A stretch of DNA of 64,000 nt from an uncultured Corynebacterium sp. (GTDB lineage: Bacteria > Actinomycetota > Actinomycetes > Mycobacteriales > Mycobacteriaceae): NCBI RefSeq assembly GCF_946221105.1, contig NZ_CAMICL010000006.1, positions 13,163 to 77,162 on the forward strand. The letters are read 5' to 3'. Positions 25,577 through 33,684 of this stretch are shown here, piece after piece; positions within the stretch are counted from its first letter, which is position 1, and every line of letters begins with the position of its first letter. The position numbers were made by a program, and so were the translations under genes. The notes beneath the pieces are model-generated. The model was not told the DNA's origin and ran no database searches. It was given only the letters and a program-made list of their open reading frames with translations.

Positions 25577-25607
25577 GCGCAAAACCCTAGCGGTAAACTT
25601 CCAAACC
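25577..25607. promoter_or_regulatory. 31-bp gap with back-to-back leaderless promoters (yaaA/proS)
   Basis: TAGGGT (25584-25589, -) ends 7 nt before yaaA and TAAACT (25594-25599, +) ends 8 nt before proS, with 4 bp between the hexamers. Each -35 region must lie in the other gene's coding start. Same 31-bp geometry as the 28.2-kb and 38.4-kb divergent pairs. Confidence 0.6.
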
Positions 25608-27395
25608 ATGATTACACGCCTGTCCACGCTGTTCCTGCGCACGCTGCGCGAAGATCCCGCCGACGCCGAGGTGCCCAGCCACAAGCTGCTGGTGCGCGCA
25701 GGCTATGTGCGCCGCGCCGCGCCGGGCGTGTACTCCTGGCTGCCGCTGGGCCTGCGCGCGCTGCGCAAGATCGAAGGTGTCGTGCGCGAGGAGATGGACG
25801 CGATGGGCGGCCAGGAACTGCTCTTCCCGGCACTGCTGCCGCGCGAGCCGTACGAGGCCACCAACCGCTGGGCGGAGTACGGCGACGACCTGTTCCGCCT
25901 GAAGGACCGCAAGGGCGCGGACATGCTGCTCGGGCCTACGCACGAGGAGATGTTCACCACCGCGGTGAAGGACCTGTACTCCTCCTACAAGGACTTCCCG
26001 GTCACGCTGTACCAGATCCAGACCAAGTACCGCGACGAAGCGCGTCCGCGCGCCGGCATCCTGCGCGGGCGTGAATTTGTGATGAAGGACAGCTACTCCT
26101 TCGACATGTCCGATGAGGGCCTGGACCAGTCTTACGCCAACCACCGCGCCGCCTACCAGCGCATCTTCGACCGCGTGGGTCTGCGCTACGAGATCTGCAA
26201 GGCCACCTCCGGTGCGATGGGCGGTTCCGCGTCCGAGGAGTTTTTGGCGTACTCGGACAACGGCGAGGACACCTTTGTCGTCTCCACCGCGGGCGACTAC
26301 GCGGCGAACGTCGAGGCCGTGACCACCGTCGCACCCGAGCCGCGCTCGTTCGAGGGGCTGCCGGAGGCGGTCGAGCACGACACCCCGGCGTCCGAGACCA
26401 TCGCGGCGCTCGTGGAGTGGGCGCAGGGGGCTGGCGTGCTTATCGACGGCCGCTCCGCCGAAGCCGCCGACACCCTCAAATGCATGATGGTGAAGGTCAA
26501 CGACCCGCGTCAGGTAGATGAGGACGGCGAGCCGGTCGGCCCGCAGCTGGTCGGCGTGCTCATCCCGGGCGACCGCGAGCTGGACGAGAAGCGCCTCGAG
26601 GCGTCGCTTGAGCCCGCCACGTTCGAGCTGGCCAGCGACGAAGACTTTGCCAAGAACGACTTCTTGGTCAAGGGGTACGTCGGCCCCCGCGCGCTCGCGG
26701 CGAACGGCGTGCGCGTGCTGGCGGACCCGCGCGTGGTGGACGGTACCGCCTGGATCACCGGTGCGGACGCCCCGCAGAAGCACGTGGTGGGCCTGGTCGC
26801 TGGCCGCGACTTCACCGTCGACGGCTACATCGAGGCCGCCGAGATCAAGGCCGGCGACCCGTCGCCGTCCGGCAACGGCACCGTCGAGCTCGCCCGCGGC
26901 ATCGAGCTGGGCCACATCTTCCAGCTCGGCCGCAAGTACACCGAGGCCATGGACGTGCAGATCCTGGACGAAAACGGCAAGCGCGCCGTGCCCACCATGG
27001 GCTCCTACGGCATCGGCATCTCCCGCATGCTCGCGGTGATCGCGGAGCAGCGCCACGACGACAAGGGCCTGGTCTGGCCCGTGGAGATCGCCCCGTTCCA
27101 GGTGCACGTCGCGGTGGCGAACAAGGACGCCGCAGCACTCGAGGCGGGCGACCGCATCGCCGCCGAGCTGTCCGACGCCGGGCTCGAGGTGCTCTTCGAC
27201 GACCGACCGAAGGTCTCCCCGGGCGTAAAGTTCAAGGACGCCGAGCTGTTGGGCATGCCGTTCATCGTCATCCTCGGCCGCGCGTTCGCCGACGGCATCG
27301 TGGAGCTGCGCATCCGCGGCGGCGAGACGCTGGAGGTCCCGGCCGATGAGATCGTGGCGAAGGTGCAGGAGCTGGTCGCCGAGCGCCTCGCCTAG
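25608..27395 (+). CDS. proS: Prolyl-tRNA synthetase (bacterial type with editing domain)
   Basis: Charges tRNA-Pro. The 595-residue enzyme has class II motif 1/2 sequences (VRRAAPGVYSWLPLGLRALRK; TKYRDEARPRAGILRGREF; MKDSYSFD), a central YbaK-like insertion (about residues 225-400) that hydrolyses Ala-tRNA-Pro, motif 3 GSYGIGISRM, and the C-terminal anticodon-binding domain. ATG 25608 is preferred over the longer frame from 25374, which overlaps yaaA; TAAACT ends 8 nt before the ATG, so the mRNA is likely leaderless. Its stop overlaps the convergent lipoprotein gene by 4 bp. Confidence 0.96.
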   Translation: MITRLSTLFLRTLREDPADAEVPSHKLLVRAGYVRRAAPGVYSWLPLGLRALRKIEGVVREEMDAMGGQELLFPALLPREPYEATNRWAEYGDDLFRLKDRKGADMLLGPTHEEMFTTAVKDLYSSYKDFPVTLYQIQTKYRDEARPRAGILRGREFVMKDSYSFDMSDEGLDQSYANHRAAYQRIFDRVGLRYEICKATSGAMGGSASEEFLAYSDNGEDTFVVSTAGDYAANVEAVTTVAPEPRSFEGLPEAVEHDTPASETIAALVEWAQGAGVLIDGRSAEAADTLKCMMVKVNDPRQVDEDGEPVGPQLVGVLIPGDRELDEKRLEASLEPATFELASDEDFAKNDFLVKGYVGPRALAANGVRVLADPRVVDGTAWITGADAPQKHVVGLVAGRDFTVDGYIEAAEIKAGDPSPSGNGTVELARGIELGHIFQLGRKYTEAMDVQILDENGKRAVPTMGSYGIGISRMLAVIAEQRHDDKGLVWPVEIAPFQVHVAVANKDAAALEAGDRIAAELSDAGLEVLFDDRPKVSPGVKFKDAELLGMPFIVILGRAFADGIVELRIRGGETLEVPADEIVAKVQELVAERLA

Positions 27396-28198
27396 ACCCG
27401 CTGGGCGTGGGTGGCCAGCCTGATGGCGTCCTCGCGCCACGTCGCCGACTCCGCGTGGGCGGCGGCGTAGCGCCACTGCGCGACTAGGTCGCTCTGCATG
27501 GTTTTGACCAGCTGGGCGGCCTCTTCCGCATTTGCGGGCTCGGCGTAGCCCTCGGCGAACTCGTAGCCGGCGGCCGGAACCAGAGACTCGCCGTCGGCGA
27601 TATCCAGCACGCGGGTCAGTGCCGCGGTGCGTTCGTGGGAGGCCTCGCGCAGCTCGCCGACGCGCTCGCGCAGATCGGAATCGGCGTAGGCGAGCGCGAG
27701 ACCGAGCCCGTAGTAGACGGCGTTTTCCCGCGCGAGCATGTCGCGGGCAGCTTCCGTATCCGCGGCGTCCGTCACTGTCTCGGTGACGGGCTCGAGGTTG
27801 ACGGGGGAGAGCGTGAGTGCGTCGATAGCCTGGGCGACGATAAGGTCCACGGACTCCGCCGGCACCTTGTCGGCGGCGGCGACGGTGTGCTCGAGCAGCG
27901 CGTCCGCATTACCTTCGGCGGGCAGGTCGGTGTCGCCGTAGCTGACGTCGCATGAGGCGGGCGTGTGCCCCTGCGCGTCCAGGCCGCACAAACGAAGCGC
28001 TTCCCCCTTCAGCTCCTCGCTCTGCTTGTTGCGCATCTCGCGCCACTGCTCCCGTGCGGGGTCTCCGAAAACCCAGTCGGCGGAGGCCTGCTTCGCCAGC
28101 GCCATGATCTCGCCGTTCGCGCGTGGACCCACGACGTCCATCACGGTGCAGCTGGTGAGCAGAAGCGCGGCGGCGGGTAGCAGGAGGAGTTTCTTCAC
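27392..28198 (-). CDS. Lipoprotein, ferritin-like DUF4439 type
   Basis: A 268-residue lipoprotein: from GTG 28198 it begins KKLLLLPAAALLLTSC, with lipobox LTSC. The body is helical and Ala/Glu-rich; the C-terminal 130 residues (ENAVYYGLGLALAYAD...ASHERTAALT) resemble the DUF4439 ferritin-like helical bundle found in the same position (between proS and rimP) in mycobacteria. Function unknown; metal binding is not evident. Start: TAACGT (reverse, 28206-28211) ends 7 nt before GTG; the frame extends to 28285 into rimP and is rejected. Confidence 0.75.
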   Translation of the reverse strand: MKKLLLLPAAALLLTSCTVMDVVGPRANGEIMALAKQASADWVFGDPAREQWREMRNKQSEELKGEALRLCGLDAQGHTPASCDVSYGDTDLPAEGNADALLEHTVAAADKVPAESVDLIVAQAIDALTLSPVNLEPVTETVTDAADTEAARDMLARENAVYYGLGLALAYADSDLRERVGELREASHERTAALTRVLDIADGESLVPAAGYEFAEGYAEPANAEEAAQLVKTMQSDLVAQWRYAAAHAESATWREDAIRLATHAQRV

Positions 28199-28229
28199 GC
28201 GCTGCACGTTACACGCTAGGTTGGTCGGC
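28199..28229. promoter_or_regulatory. 31-bp gap with back-to-back leaderless promoters (lipoprotein/rimP)
   Basis: TAACGT (28206-28211, -) ends 7 nt before the lipoprotein GTG and TAGGTT (28217-28222, +) ends 7 nt before the rimP ATG; 5 bp separate them. No Shine-Dalgarno on either side. Confidence 0.6.
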
Positions 28230-28781
28230 ATGGCTTTTCCCACGAACGAGGTAATCGAGCGCATGGTTGAACCGGTTGCGCGCACCTACGGCATGGACAT
28301 TGAGAAGATCCGCACGGTCAAGGCGGGCAAGAAGTCGCAGGTGGTCATCGCCCTGGATTCGGACGAGCATCCGACTCTCGATGACCTCGAGGAGGTGTCC
28401 AAGGAGCTCTCTACGCTTTTCGACGACGCCGAGGAACGTGGTGAGGTCAGCTTCGGCGCGGGCTACACCCTGGAACTGACCACCCCGGGCGTGGACCTGC
28501 CGTTGACCGAGGCGCGGCACTTCCGCCGCAACCGCGGCCGCAAGGTCAAGGTGGGCGGGGAGCAGTGGCGTGTGGGCCCGCTGGACACGGAGGAGACTCA
28601 GGTGGCGTTGGTGCGTGCGACGAAAAAGGGGGAGGAGGTTCGTGTTTCGCCAGTTTCTGAATTGTCGGGAGCAGTGGTAGAAATTGAGTTCAATGCCCCG
28701 CCGGCAGCCGAAACGGAGCTGGCGGATCGGGCGTTTGAAGAGCTTGAGGCCGCTGCGGCGGAAGGAAAGGAACACAAGTGA
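28230..28781 (+). CDS. rimP: Ribosome maturation factor RimP
   Basis: Assists 30S subunit assembly. The 183-residue product has VEPVARTYGMDIEKIRTVK, VVIALDSDE and TLDDLEEVSKELS in the N-terminal domain and LELTTPGVDLPLTEARHFRR, the conserved SxPG-like segment, before the C-terminal SH3-like domain. ATG 28230 is preferred because TAGGTT ends 7 nt upstream and the extension to 27963 overlaps the lipoprotein gene. First gene of the rimP-nusA-ylxR-infB cluster; its stop overlaps nusA (GTGA). Confidence 0.93.
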   Translation: MAFPTNEVIERMVEPVARTYGMDIEKIRTVKAGKKSQVVIALDSDEHPTLDDLEEVSKELSTLFDDAEERGEVSFGAGYTLELTTPGVDLPLTEARHFRRNRGRKVKVGGEQWRVGPLDTEETQVALVRATKKGEEVRVSPVSELSGAVVEIEFNAPPAAETELADRAFEELEAAAAEGKEHK

Positions 28782-29797
28782 ATATTGACTTGAACGCGCT
28801 GAAGGCGATCGAGGAACAGCAGGGGATCGCCATGGAGGATTTGCTGGCGACCATCGCGAACGCGCTGCTGTTTTCCTACCGCGAGTTCAAGGAGGACGAC
28901 GCCGGTGCCAAGGGGGATGACGGCACCAAGGCGCGCGTCGATATCGACACTGAAACCGGCGACGTGGCCGTCATCGTCAGCGAGCTGGACGGCGAGGGGG
29001 AGGTCGTCTCCGAGTACGACGACACCCCGGTGAATTTCTCCCGCATCGGCTCCGTCGCTGTGCGCGACGCCATCAAGGGCCGCCTGCGCCAGGCGGAAGC
29101 CGGTCGCGTCTACGACGAGTACTCCGGTTTCGAGGGCCAGGTGGTCTCCGGCATCGTGCAGCGCGACGCGCAGGCTGAGGCTCGCGGTCTGAATATCGTC
29201 CAGCTGGGCACCGAGGCAGACCCGCAGGACGGCATCCTGCTGCCGGCAGAGAAAATTCCGGGCGAAAAGCTCAAGCACGGCGACCGCATCAAGGCCTACG
29301 TAGTGGGCGTGAACAAGGGCGACAAGCGTGTGCAGGTCAACCTTTCGCGCACGCACCCGGAGCTGGTGCGCGGCCTGTTCGCGCTTGAGGTGCCGGAGGT
29401 CGCTGACGGATCCGTGGAGATCGTCGGCATCGCCCGCGAAGCAGGTCACCGCTCCAAGGTGGCGGTGCGCGCCACCGTCAAGGGCGTCAACGCCAAGGGC
29501 GCCTGCATCGGCCCGCGCGGCGCGCGCGTCACCAACATCATGTCCGAGCTCGGCGGCGAGAAGATCGACATCATCGACTGGGACGAGGACCCCGCCAAGT
29601 ACGTGGGCAACTCCCTGGCCCCGTCGAAGGTGGTTTCCGTCGAGGTGCTGGACCTTGAGGCGCAGGCGGCCCGCGTGACTGTGCCGGATTACCAGCTGTC
29701 GTTGGCCATCGGCAAGGAGGGCCAGAACGCCCGCCTCGCGGCGCGCCTGACGGGCTGGAAGATCGACATCCGCTCCGACGCCGACGCGGCCGAGTAA
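28778..29797 (+). CDS. nusA: Transcription termination/antitermination factor NusA
   Basis: RNA-polymerase-associated factor for pausing, termination and rRNA antitermination. The 339-residue protein has the N-terminal RNAP-binding domain, an S1 domain (FEGQVVSGIVQRDAQ...), and two KH domains (GACIGPRGARVTNIMSEL and LAIGKEGQNARLAARLTGW), and lacks the C-terminal acidic repeats of E. coli NusA, as usual in actinobacteria. GTG 28778 overlaps the rimP stop by 4 bp, so translation is coupled. A strong terminator follows. Confidence 0.96.
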   Translation: MNIDLNALKAIEEQQGIAMEDLLATIANALLFSYREFKEDDAGAKGDDGTKARVDIDTETGDVAVIVSELDGEGEVVSEYDDTPVNFSRIGSVAVRDAIKGRLRQAEAGRVYDEYSGFEGQVVSGIVQRDAQAEARGLNIVQLGTEADPQDGILLPAEKIPGEKLKHGDRIKAYVVGVNKGDKRVQVNLSRTHPELVRGLFALEVPEVADGSVEIVGIAREAGHRSKVAVRATVKGVNAKGACIGPRGARVTNIMSELGGEKIDIIDWDEDPAKYVGNSLAPSKVVSVEVLDLEAQAARVTVPDYQLSLAIGKEGQNARLAARLTGWKIDIRSDADAAE

Positions 29798-29817
29798 ATA
29801 ACACCGCTGTAACCAGG

Positions 29818-29850
29818 AAACCCGCTGGAAATATAGATCCAGCGGGTTTT
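29818..29850 (+). terminator. Terminator after nusA
   Basis: AAACCCGCTGGA (29818-29829), loop, TCCAGCGGGTTT (29838-29849) with TTTT at 29847-29850: a 12-bp stem. It partly separates rimP-nusA from ylxR-infB. Confidence 0.88.
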
Positions 29851-29928
29851 GGCGTACAGTGTTATACGGCTTTTGTGTCCGCACGTTCAGGTGCGGCGAC
29901 GATGATCGCGAGAAAGGAAGGGACGCGG

Positions 29929-30261
29929 ATGGGTGTTGCTCGAAAGCAGCCGATCCGCACCCGCACCTGCATCGCCACCCGCACCGCGCAGCCGGATACC
30001 CAGCTGCTGCGGGTTGTCGCCGACCCTGACGTGCCGGGGCGTGTGCTCGCGGACCCGGGCAGGAAACTTCCTGGCCGGGGAGCGTGGATCACGCCCTCGT
30101 TGGATGCGGTCGAGCTGGCGGAACAACGCCGTGCCTTCGGGCGGGCGCTCCGTCTGTCCACTGCGGTGGACCTAGGTCATGTACGTACGTACCTTGCGTC
30201 GTCGCAAAGCACTTGCGACGAGGTAAACGACCCAGACGAAAAAGGAAAGACTGAACACTGA
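29929..30261 (+). CDS. ylxR: YlxR/RnpM family RNA-binding protein
   Basis: Small nucleic-acid-binding protein always found between nusA and infB; reported to bind RNase P RNA in B. subtilis. The 110-residue form from ATG 29929 begins MGVARKQPIRTRTCIATR and has GRKLPGRGAWI, the family core (GRGAYv). AAAGGAAGGG lies just upstream. An alternative GTG at 29875 would give 128 residues and has TTATAC (29862-29867) ending 7 nt before it, so a leaderless longer form is possible. Confidence 0.88.
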   Translation: MGVARKQPIRTRTCIATRTAQPDTQLLRVVADPDVPGRVLADPGRKLPGRGAWITPSLDAVELAEQRRAFGRALRLSTAVDLGHVRTYLASSQSTCDEVNDPDEKGKTEH

Positions 30262-30315
30262 TGAGTACGCAACGATGAAGCAGCATCAGCGATGAATGTC
30301 ACTGACCACGTCTAG
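30261..30315 (+). other. Three overlapping mini-ORFs in the infB leader
   Basis: ATG 30261 gives MSTQR and stops in a TGA overlapping ATG 30275 (MKQHQR), whose stop overlaps ATG 30292 (MNVTDHV, stop TAG at 30315). Each junction is ATGA; the first ATG shares its A with the ylxR stop. A chain of tiny coupled ORFs or coincidence; no peptide evidence. A hairpin, CTAGGGGC (30312-30319) with GCTCCTAG (30339-30346), follows before the infB Shine-Dalgarno. Confidence 0.3.
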
Positions 30316-30366
30316 GGGCAGGTAGCCGGAAGGGCACCGCTCCTAGCAACAACGAAGAGGAGATAC

Positions 30367-33126
30367 GTGTCCGGAAAGCTACGCGTTCATGAGTTGGCTA
30401 AACAGCTCGGCGTAACAAGTAAGGAACTGCTCGCCACGCTCAAGGAGCAGGGCGAGTTTGTGAAGACGGCGTCGTCGACGATCGAGCCGCCCGTCGTGAA
30501 GAAGATGAAGGCGCACTACGCCAAGCAGGCTGGCGGCGACGATGCTGCCGACGACAAGAAGGCCGAAGCTGCGCCGAAGAAGCCGCCGCTGAAGAAGCCG
30601 GGCCAGAACCGTGCGAAGGCAGCGGCGCCGAAGCCCGCGACCCCGAAGCCTGCTGCGCAGGCGAAGCCGGCTGCAGCCAAGCCGGGTGCTCCGAAGCCGG
30701 GCGCCGCAAAGCCCGCGGGTGGCCAGTCCGCTCCGAAGCCGGGCGCTCCGAAGCCGGCTGCAGCCAAGCCGGGTGCCCCGAAACCGGCAGCGAAGCCGGG
30801 CGCTCCGAAGCCCGCAGCCAAGCCGGGTGCCAAGGGTGGCGCTCCGACACCGGGCGCTATGCCGCGTCCGGTGCCGAAGCCGGGCCGTCCGCGTGTGGCC
30901 AACAACCCGTTCTCTTCCAACACCGGTGGTGGGCAGCGTCCGCCGCGTCCGGGTGGTGGACGTTCGGGCGGCGGCCGCCCCGGTCAGGGTGGTCCGCGCC
31001 CCGGCGGCGCACGTCAGGGCGGCGGCTCCCGTCCGTCCCCGGCAGACATGCCTGCAGGTCCGTCCCCGACACAGATGCCGTCGAAGGCGGCCGCCCCGGG
31101 CGGCCGCGGTCGCGGCGGCGGTCGCGGCCGCGGCGGCGGACCGGGCGGTCCCCGCTTCGGTGGTCCGGGCGGCGGTTTCCGCGGTCGTGGCGGTCGTCGC
31201 GGCGGCACCGCTGGCGCATTCGGCCGTCCGGGTGGTGCACCCGGCAAGCGCCGTAAGTCCAAGGGCCAGAAGAGGGCTGAATACGAGGAGATGCACAAGC
31301 CGAACGTCATCGGTGGCGTTCGTCTCCCCGACGGCGGCGGCAAGACCGTCCGCCTGCGTCAGGGCGCAACCCTGTCTGACCTGGCAGAGAAGATCAACAC
31401 CGAGGCGTCGTCGCTCGTGCAGGCGCTGTTCAACCTCGGTGAGATGGTGACGGCGACGCAGTCCGTGTCCGAGGACACGCTGCAGCTGCTCGGCGCCGAG
31501 ATCAACTACGAGGTGCAGATCGTCTCGCCTGAGGACGAGGATCGCGAGCTGCTCGAGTCCTTCGACCTGCAGTTCGGCGAGGACGAAGGCGGCGAAGAGG
31601 CGCTGGAGCAGCGCCCGCCAGTGGTCTCCGTCATGGGCCACGTCGACCACGGTAAGACCCGTCTTCTGGACTCGATCCGCAAGGCGAACGTGGGCCGCGG
31701 CGAGGCCGGCGGCATCACCCAGGGCATCGGCGCGTACCAGACCGAGGTCACCCTCGAGGACGAGCCGCGCAAGATCACGTTCCTGGATACCCCGGGCCAC
31801 GAGGCGTTTACCGCCATGCGTGCCCGCGGTGCGAAGTCGACCGACTTGGCCATCCTGGTCGTGGCGGCGGACGACGGCGTGATGCCGCAGACCGTCGAGG
31901 CGATCAACCACGCTAAGGCGGCGGAGCTGCCGATCGTGGTTGCCGTGAACAAGGTGGATAAGCCTGAGGCTCAGCCGGACAAGATCCGCGGCCAGCTCAC
32001 CGAGTATGGCCTCGTGCCGGAAGAGTACGGCGGCGACACCATGTTCATCGACATCTCGGCGAAGCAGGGCACCGGCATCGACGACCTGCTCGAGGCCGTG
32101 CTGCTCACCGCAGACGCGGCGCTCGAGCTGACGGCGAACCCGGACATGGACGCCCAGGGTGTGGCCATCGAGTCCCACCTGGACCGCGGCCGCGGCCCGG
32201 TCTCCACCGTCATCGTGCAGCGCGGCACCCTGCGCGTCGGCGACTCCATCGTCGTCGGCGGCAACTTCGGCCGCGTGCGCCGCATGGTCGACGAGTGGGG
32301 CGACGACGTGGAAGAGGCGGGTCCGTCCCGTCCGGTCCAGGTCCAGGGTCTCAACGGTGTTCCCGGCCCGGGCGACAACCTGCTCGTGGTCGAGGACGAC
32401 CGCGTTGCCCGCCAGATCGCGGCGCAGCGCGATGCCCGCCAGCGCGCGGCGATGCAGGCCCGCCGGAAGAAGCGTGTCTCCCTGGAGAACCTGGATCAGG
32501 CGCTCAAGGAGCGCAGCCAGCTCAACCTCATCCTCAAGGGCGACAACGCCGGCTCGGTGGAAGCCCTGGAAGAGGCGCTGCTCAAGATCGAGGTCGACGA
32601 CGAGGTGCAGGTCAACATCATCGACCGCGGTGTCGGTGCTGTGACCCAGACCAATGTCACCCTCGCGGCGGCGTCGGACGCGATCATCGTCGGCTTCAAC
32701 GTCCGCGCCGACGGCAAGGCCACCGAGGAGGCCAACGCCGAGGGTGTGGAGATCCGTTACTACTCGGTGATCTACCAGGCCATCGAGGACGTCGAGAACG
32801 CACTCAAGGGCATGCTCAAGCCGATCTACGAGGAGCGCGACCTGGGCGAGGCGGAGATCCGCCAGATCTTCAAGGCCTCCGCTGTCGGCCTCATCGCTGG
32901 CTGCATGGTCACCGAGGGCAAGGTCAAGCGCGGTGCGAAGCTGCGCCTGGTCCGCGACGGCAACGTCATCACCCCGGACGCGACCATCGAGTCGCTGCGC
33001 CGCGAGAAAGACGACGCCAACGAGGTGGCCAAGGGCTACGAGTGCGGCATGGTGCTGTCCTACCCGGACATCCAGGTGGGCGACATCATCCAGACCTACG
33101 AGATGGTCGAGGTGCCGCGCGACTAG
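30367..33126 (+). CDS. infB: Translation initiation factor IF-2
   Basis: GTPase that delivers initiator fMet-tRNA to the 30S subunit. The 919-residue protein has the N-terminal IF2N helix (RVHELAKQLGVTSKELLATL), then about 230 low-complexity residues of Pro/Ala/Lys (GAPKPAAKPG repeats) and Gly/Arg (GRGGGRGRGGG), a second IF2N, the G domain with GHVDHGKTR, DTPGHEAF and NKVDKPEA, and domains II-IV. GTG 30367 follows GAAGAGGAG. The unstructured linker is long but usual for actinobacterial IF-2. Confidence 0.97.
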   Translation: MSGKLRVHELAKQLGVTSKELLATLKEQGEFVKTASSTIEPPVVKKMKAHYAKQAGGDDAADDKKAEAAPKKPPLKKPGQNRAKAAAPKPATPKPAAQAKPAAAKPGAPKPGAAKPAGGQSAPKPGAPKPAAAKPGAPKPAAKPGAPKPAAKPGAKGGAPTPGAMPRPVPKPGRPRVANNPFSSNTGGGQRPPRPGGGRSGGGRPGQGGPRPGGARQGGGSRPSPADMPAGPSPTQMPSKAAAPGGRGRGGGRGRGGGPGGPRFGGPGGGFRGRGGRRGGTAGAFGRPGGAPGKRRKSKGQKRAEYEEMHKPNVIGGVRLPDGGGKTVRLRQGATLSDLAEKINTEASSLVQALFNLGEMVTATQSVSEDTLQLLGAEINYEVQIVSPEDEDRELLESFDLQFGEDEGGEEALEQRPPVVSVMGHVDHGKTRLLDSIRKANVGRGEAGGITQGIGAYQTEVTLEDEPRKITFLDTPGHEAFTAMRARGAKSTDLAILVVAADDGVMPQTVEAINHAKAAELPIVVAVNKVDKPEAQPDKIRGQLTEYGLVPEEYGGDTMFIDISAKQGTGIDDLLEAVLLTADAALELTANPDMDAQGVAIESHLDRGRGPVSTVIVQRGTLRVGDSIVVGGNFGRVRRMVDEWGDDVEEAGPSRPVQVQGLNGVPGPGDNLLVVEDDRVARQIAAQRDARQRAAMQARRKKRVSLENLDQALKERSQLNLILKGDNAGSVEALEEALLKIEVDDEVQVNIIDRGVGAVTQTNVTLAAASDAIIVGFNVRADGKATEEANAEGVEIRYYSVIYQAIEDVENALKGMLKPIYEERDLGEAEIRQIFKASAVGLIAGCMVTEGKVKRGAKLRLVRDGNVITPDATIESLRREKDDANEVAKGYECGMVLSYPDIQVGDIIQTYEMVEVPRD

Positions 33127-33143
33127 CGCTGCCGCGTGACACA

Positions 33144-33169
33144 CGTCGCAAAGCAATTGCTTATCGACG
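33144..33169. repeat. 26-bp palindromic copy of the dispersed CGTCGNNAAGC repeat
   Basis: CGTCGCAAAGC (33144-33154) and GCTTATCGACG (33159-33169) face each other around AATT; arms are perfect except at the two N positions. It sits between infB and rbfA and overlaps nothing coding. It is the most complete copy of the dispersed motif discussed in the findings. Confidence 0.85.
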
Positions 33170-33171
33170 CC

Positions 33172-33209
33172 AACCCCCGCTCCGCGCGAACCTGCGCAGG
33201 GCGGGGGTT
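33172..33209 (+). terminator. Hairpin between infB and rbfA
   Basis: AACCCCCGC (33172-33180) pairs with GCGGGGGTT (33201-33209); loop of 20 nt, only a short A/T-rich stretch after it. Likely a partial terminator after infB. Confidence 0.55.
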
Positions 33210-33243
33210 ACACTATTGAAAGTTTCGGACAAAGGAGTTGAGC

Positions 33244-33684
33244 ATGGCTGACAACCCTCGCGCGCAGCGCCTGGCAAAGCAGATTCAGACGATCGTCGCA
33301 TCCGCCATCGAGCGGGAAGTGAAGGATCCGCGTTTGGAGCTGGTCACCGTCACTGACACCCGCGTCACCGGCGACCTGCACGACGCGACGATCTACTACA
33401 CGGTGCGCGGCCGCGACATCAACGACGAGCCGGATTACGACCAGGCCGCCGAGGCGCTGCACCGCGCCCGCGGGCAGATCCGCAAGATCGTGGGCGACCA
33501 GCTCAGCGTGCGCTTCACCCCGACCATTTCGTTCGAGCGCGACACCGTCCCGGAGTCCTCCGCGCACATGGAGGAGCTGCTCAACCGGGCCCGCGCCCGC
33601 GACGAGGAGCTGGCGAAACTGCGCGCGAACGCGAAGCCGGCGGGCGAGAGCGACCCCTACAAGCGCACAGGTGACGATGTCTAG
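33244..33684 (+). CDS. rbfA: Ribosome-binding factor A
   Basis: 30S maturation and cold-adaptation factor. 146 residues with KQIQTIVASAIEREVKDPRL, VTDTRVTGDLHDATIYYTV and RFTPTISFERDTV, the KH-like RbfA core. ATG 33244 is chosen with AAAGGAG at 33231-33237 just upstream; a TTG two codons earlier is in frame. nrnA starts inside its last codons. Confidence 0.95.
   Translation: MADNPRAQRLAKQIQTIVASAIEREVKDPRLELVTVTDTRVTGDLHDATIYYTVRGRDINDEPDYDQAAEALHRARGQIRKIVGDQLSVRFTPTISFERDTVPESSAHMEELLNRARARDEELAKLRANAKPAGESDPYKRTGDDV

Noticed and set aside
30379..33156. 925-codon reverse-strand open frame opposite infB
   Set aside because: GC-rich codon bias leaves the complementary frame open; its protein is Leu/Arg/Val-rich without motifs, while the forward strand is a perfect IF-2.
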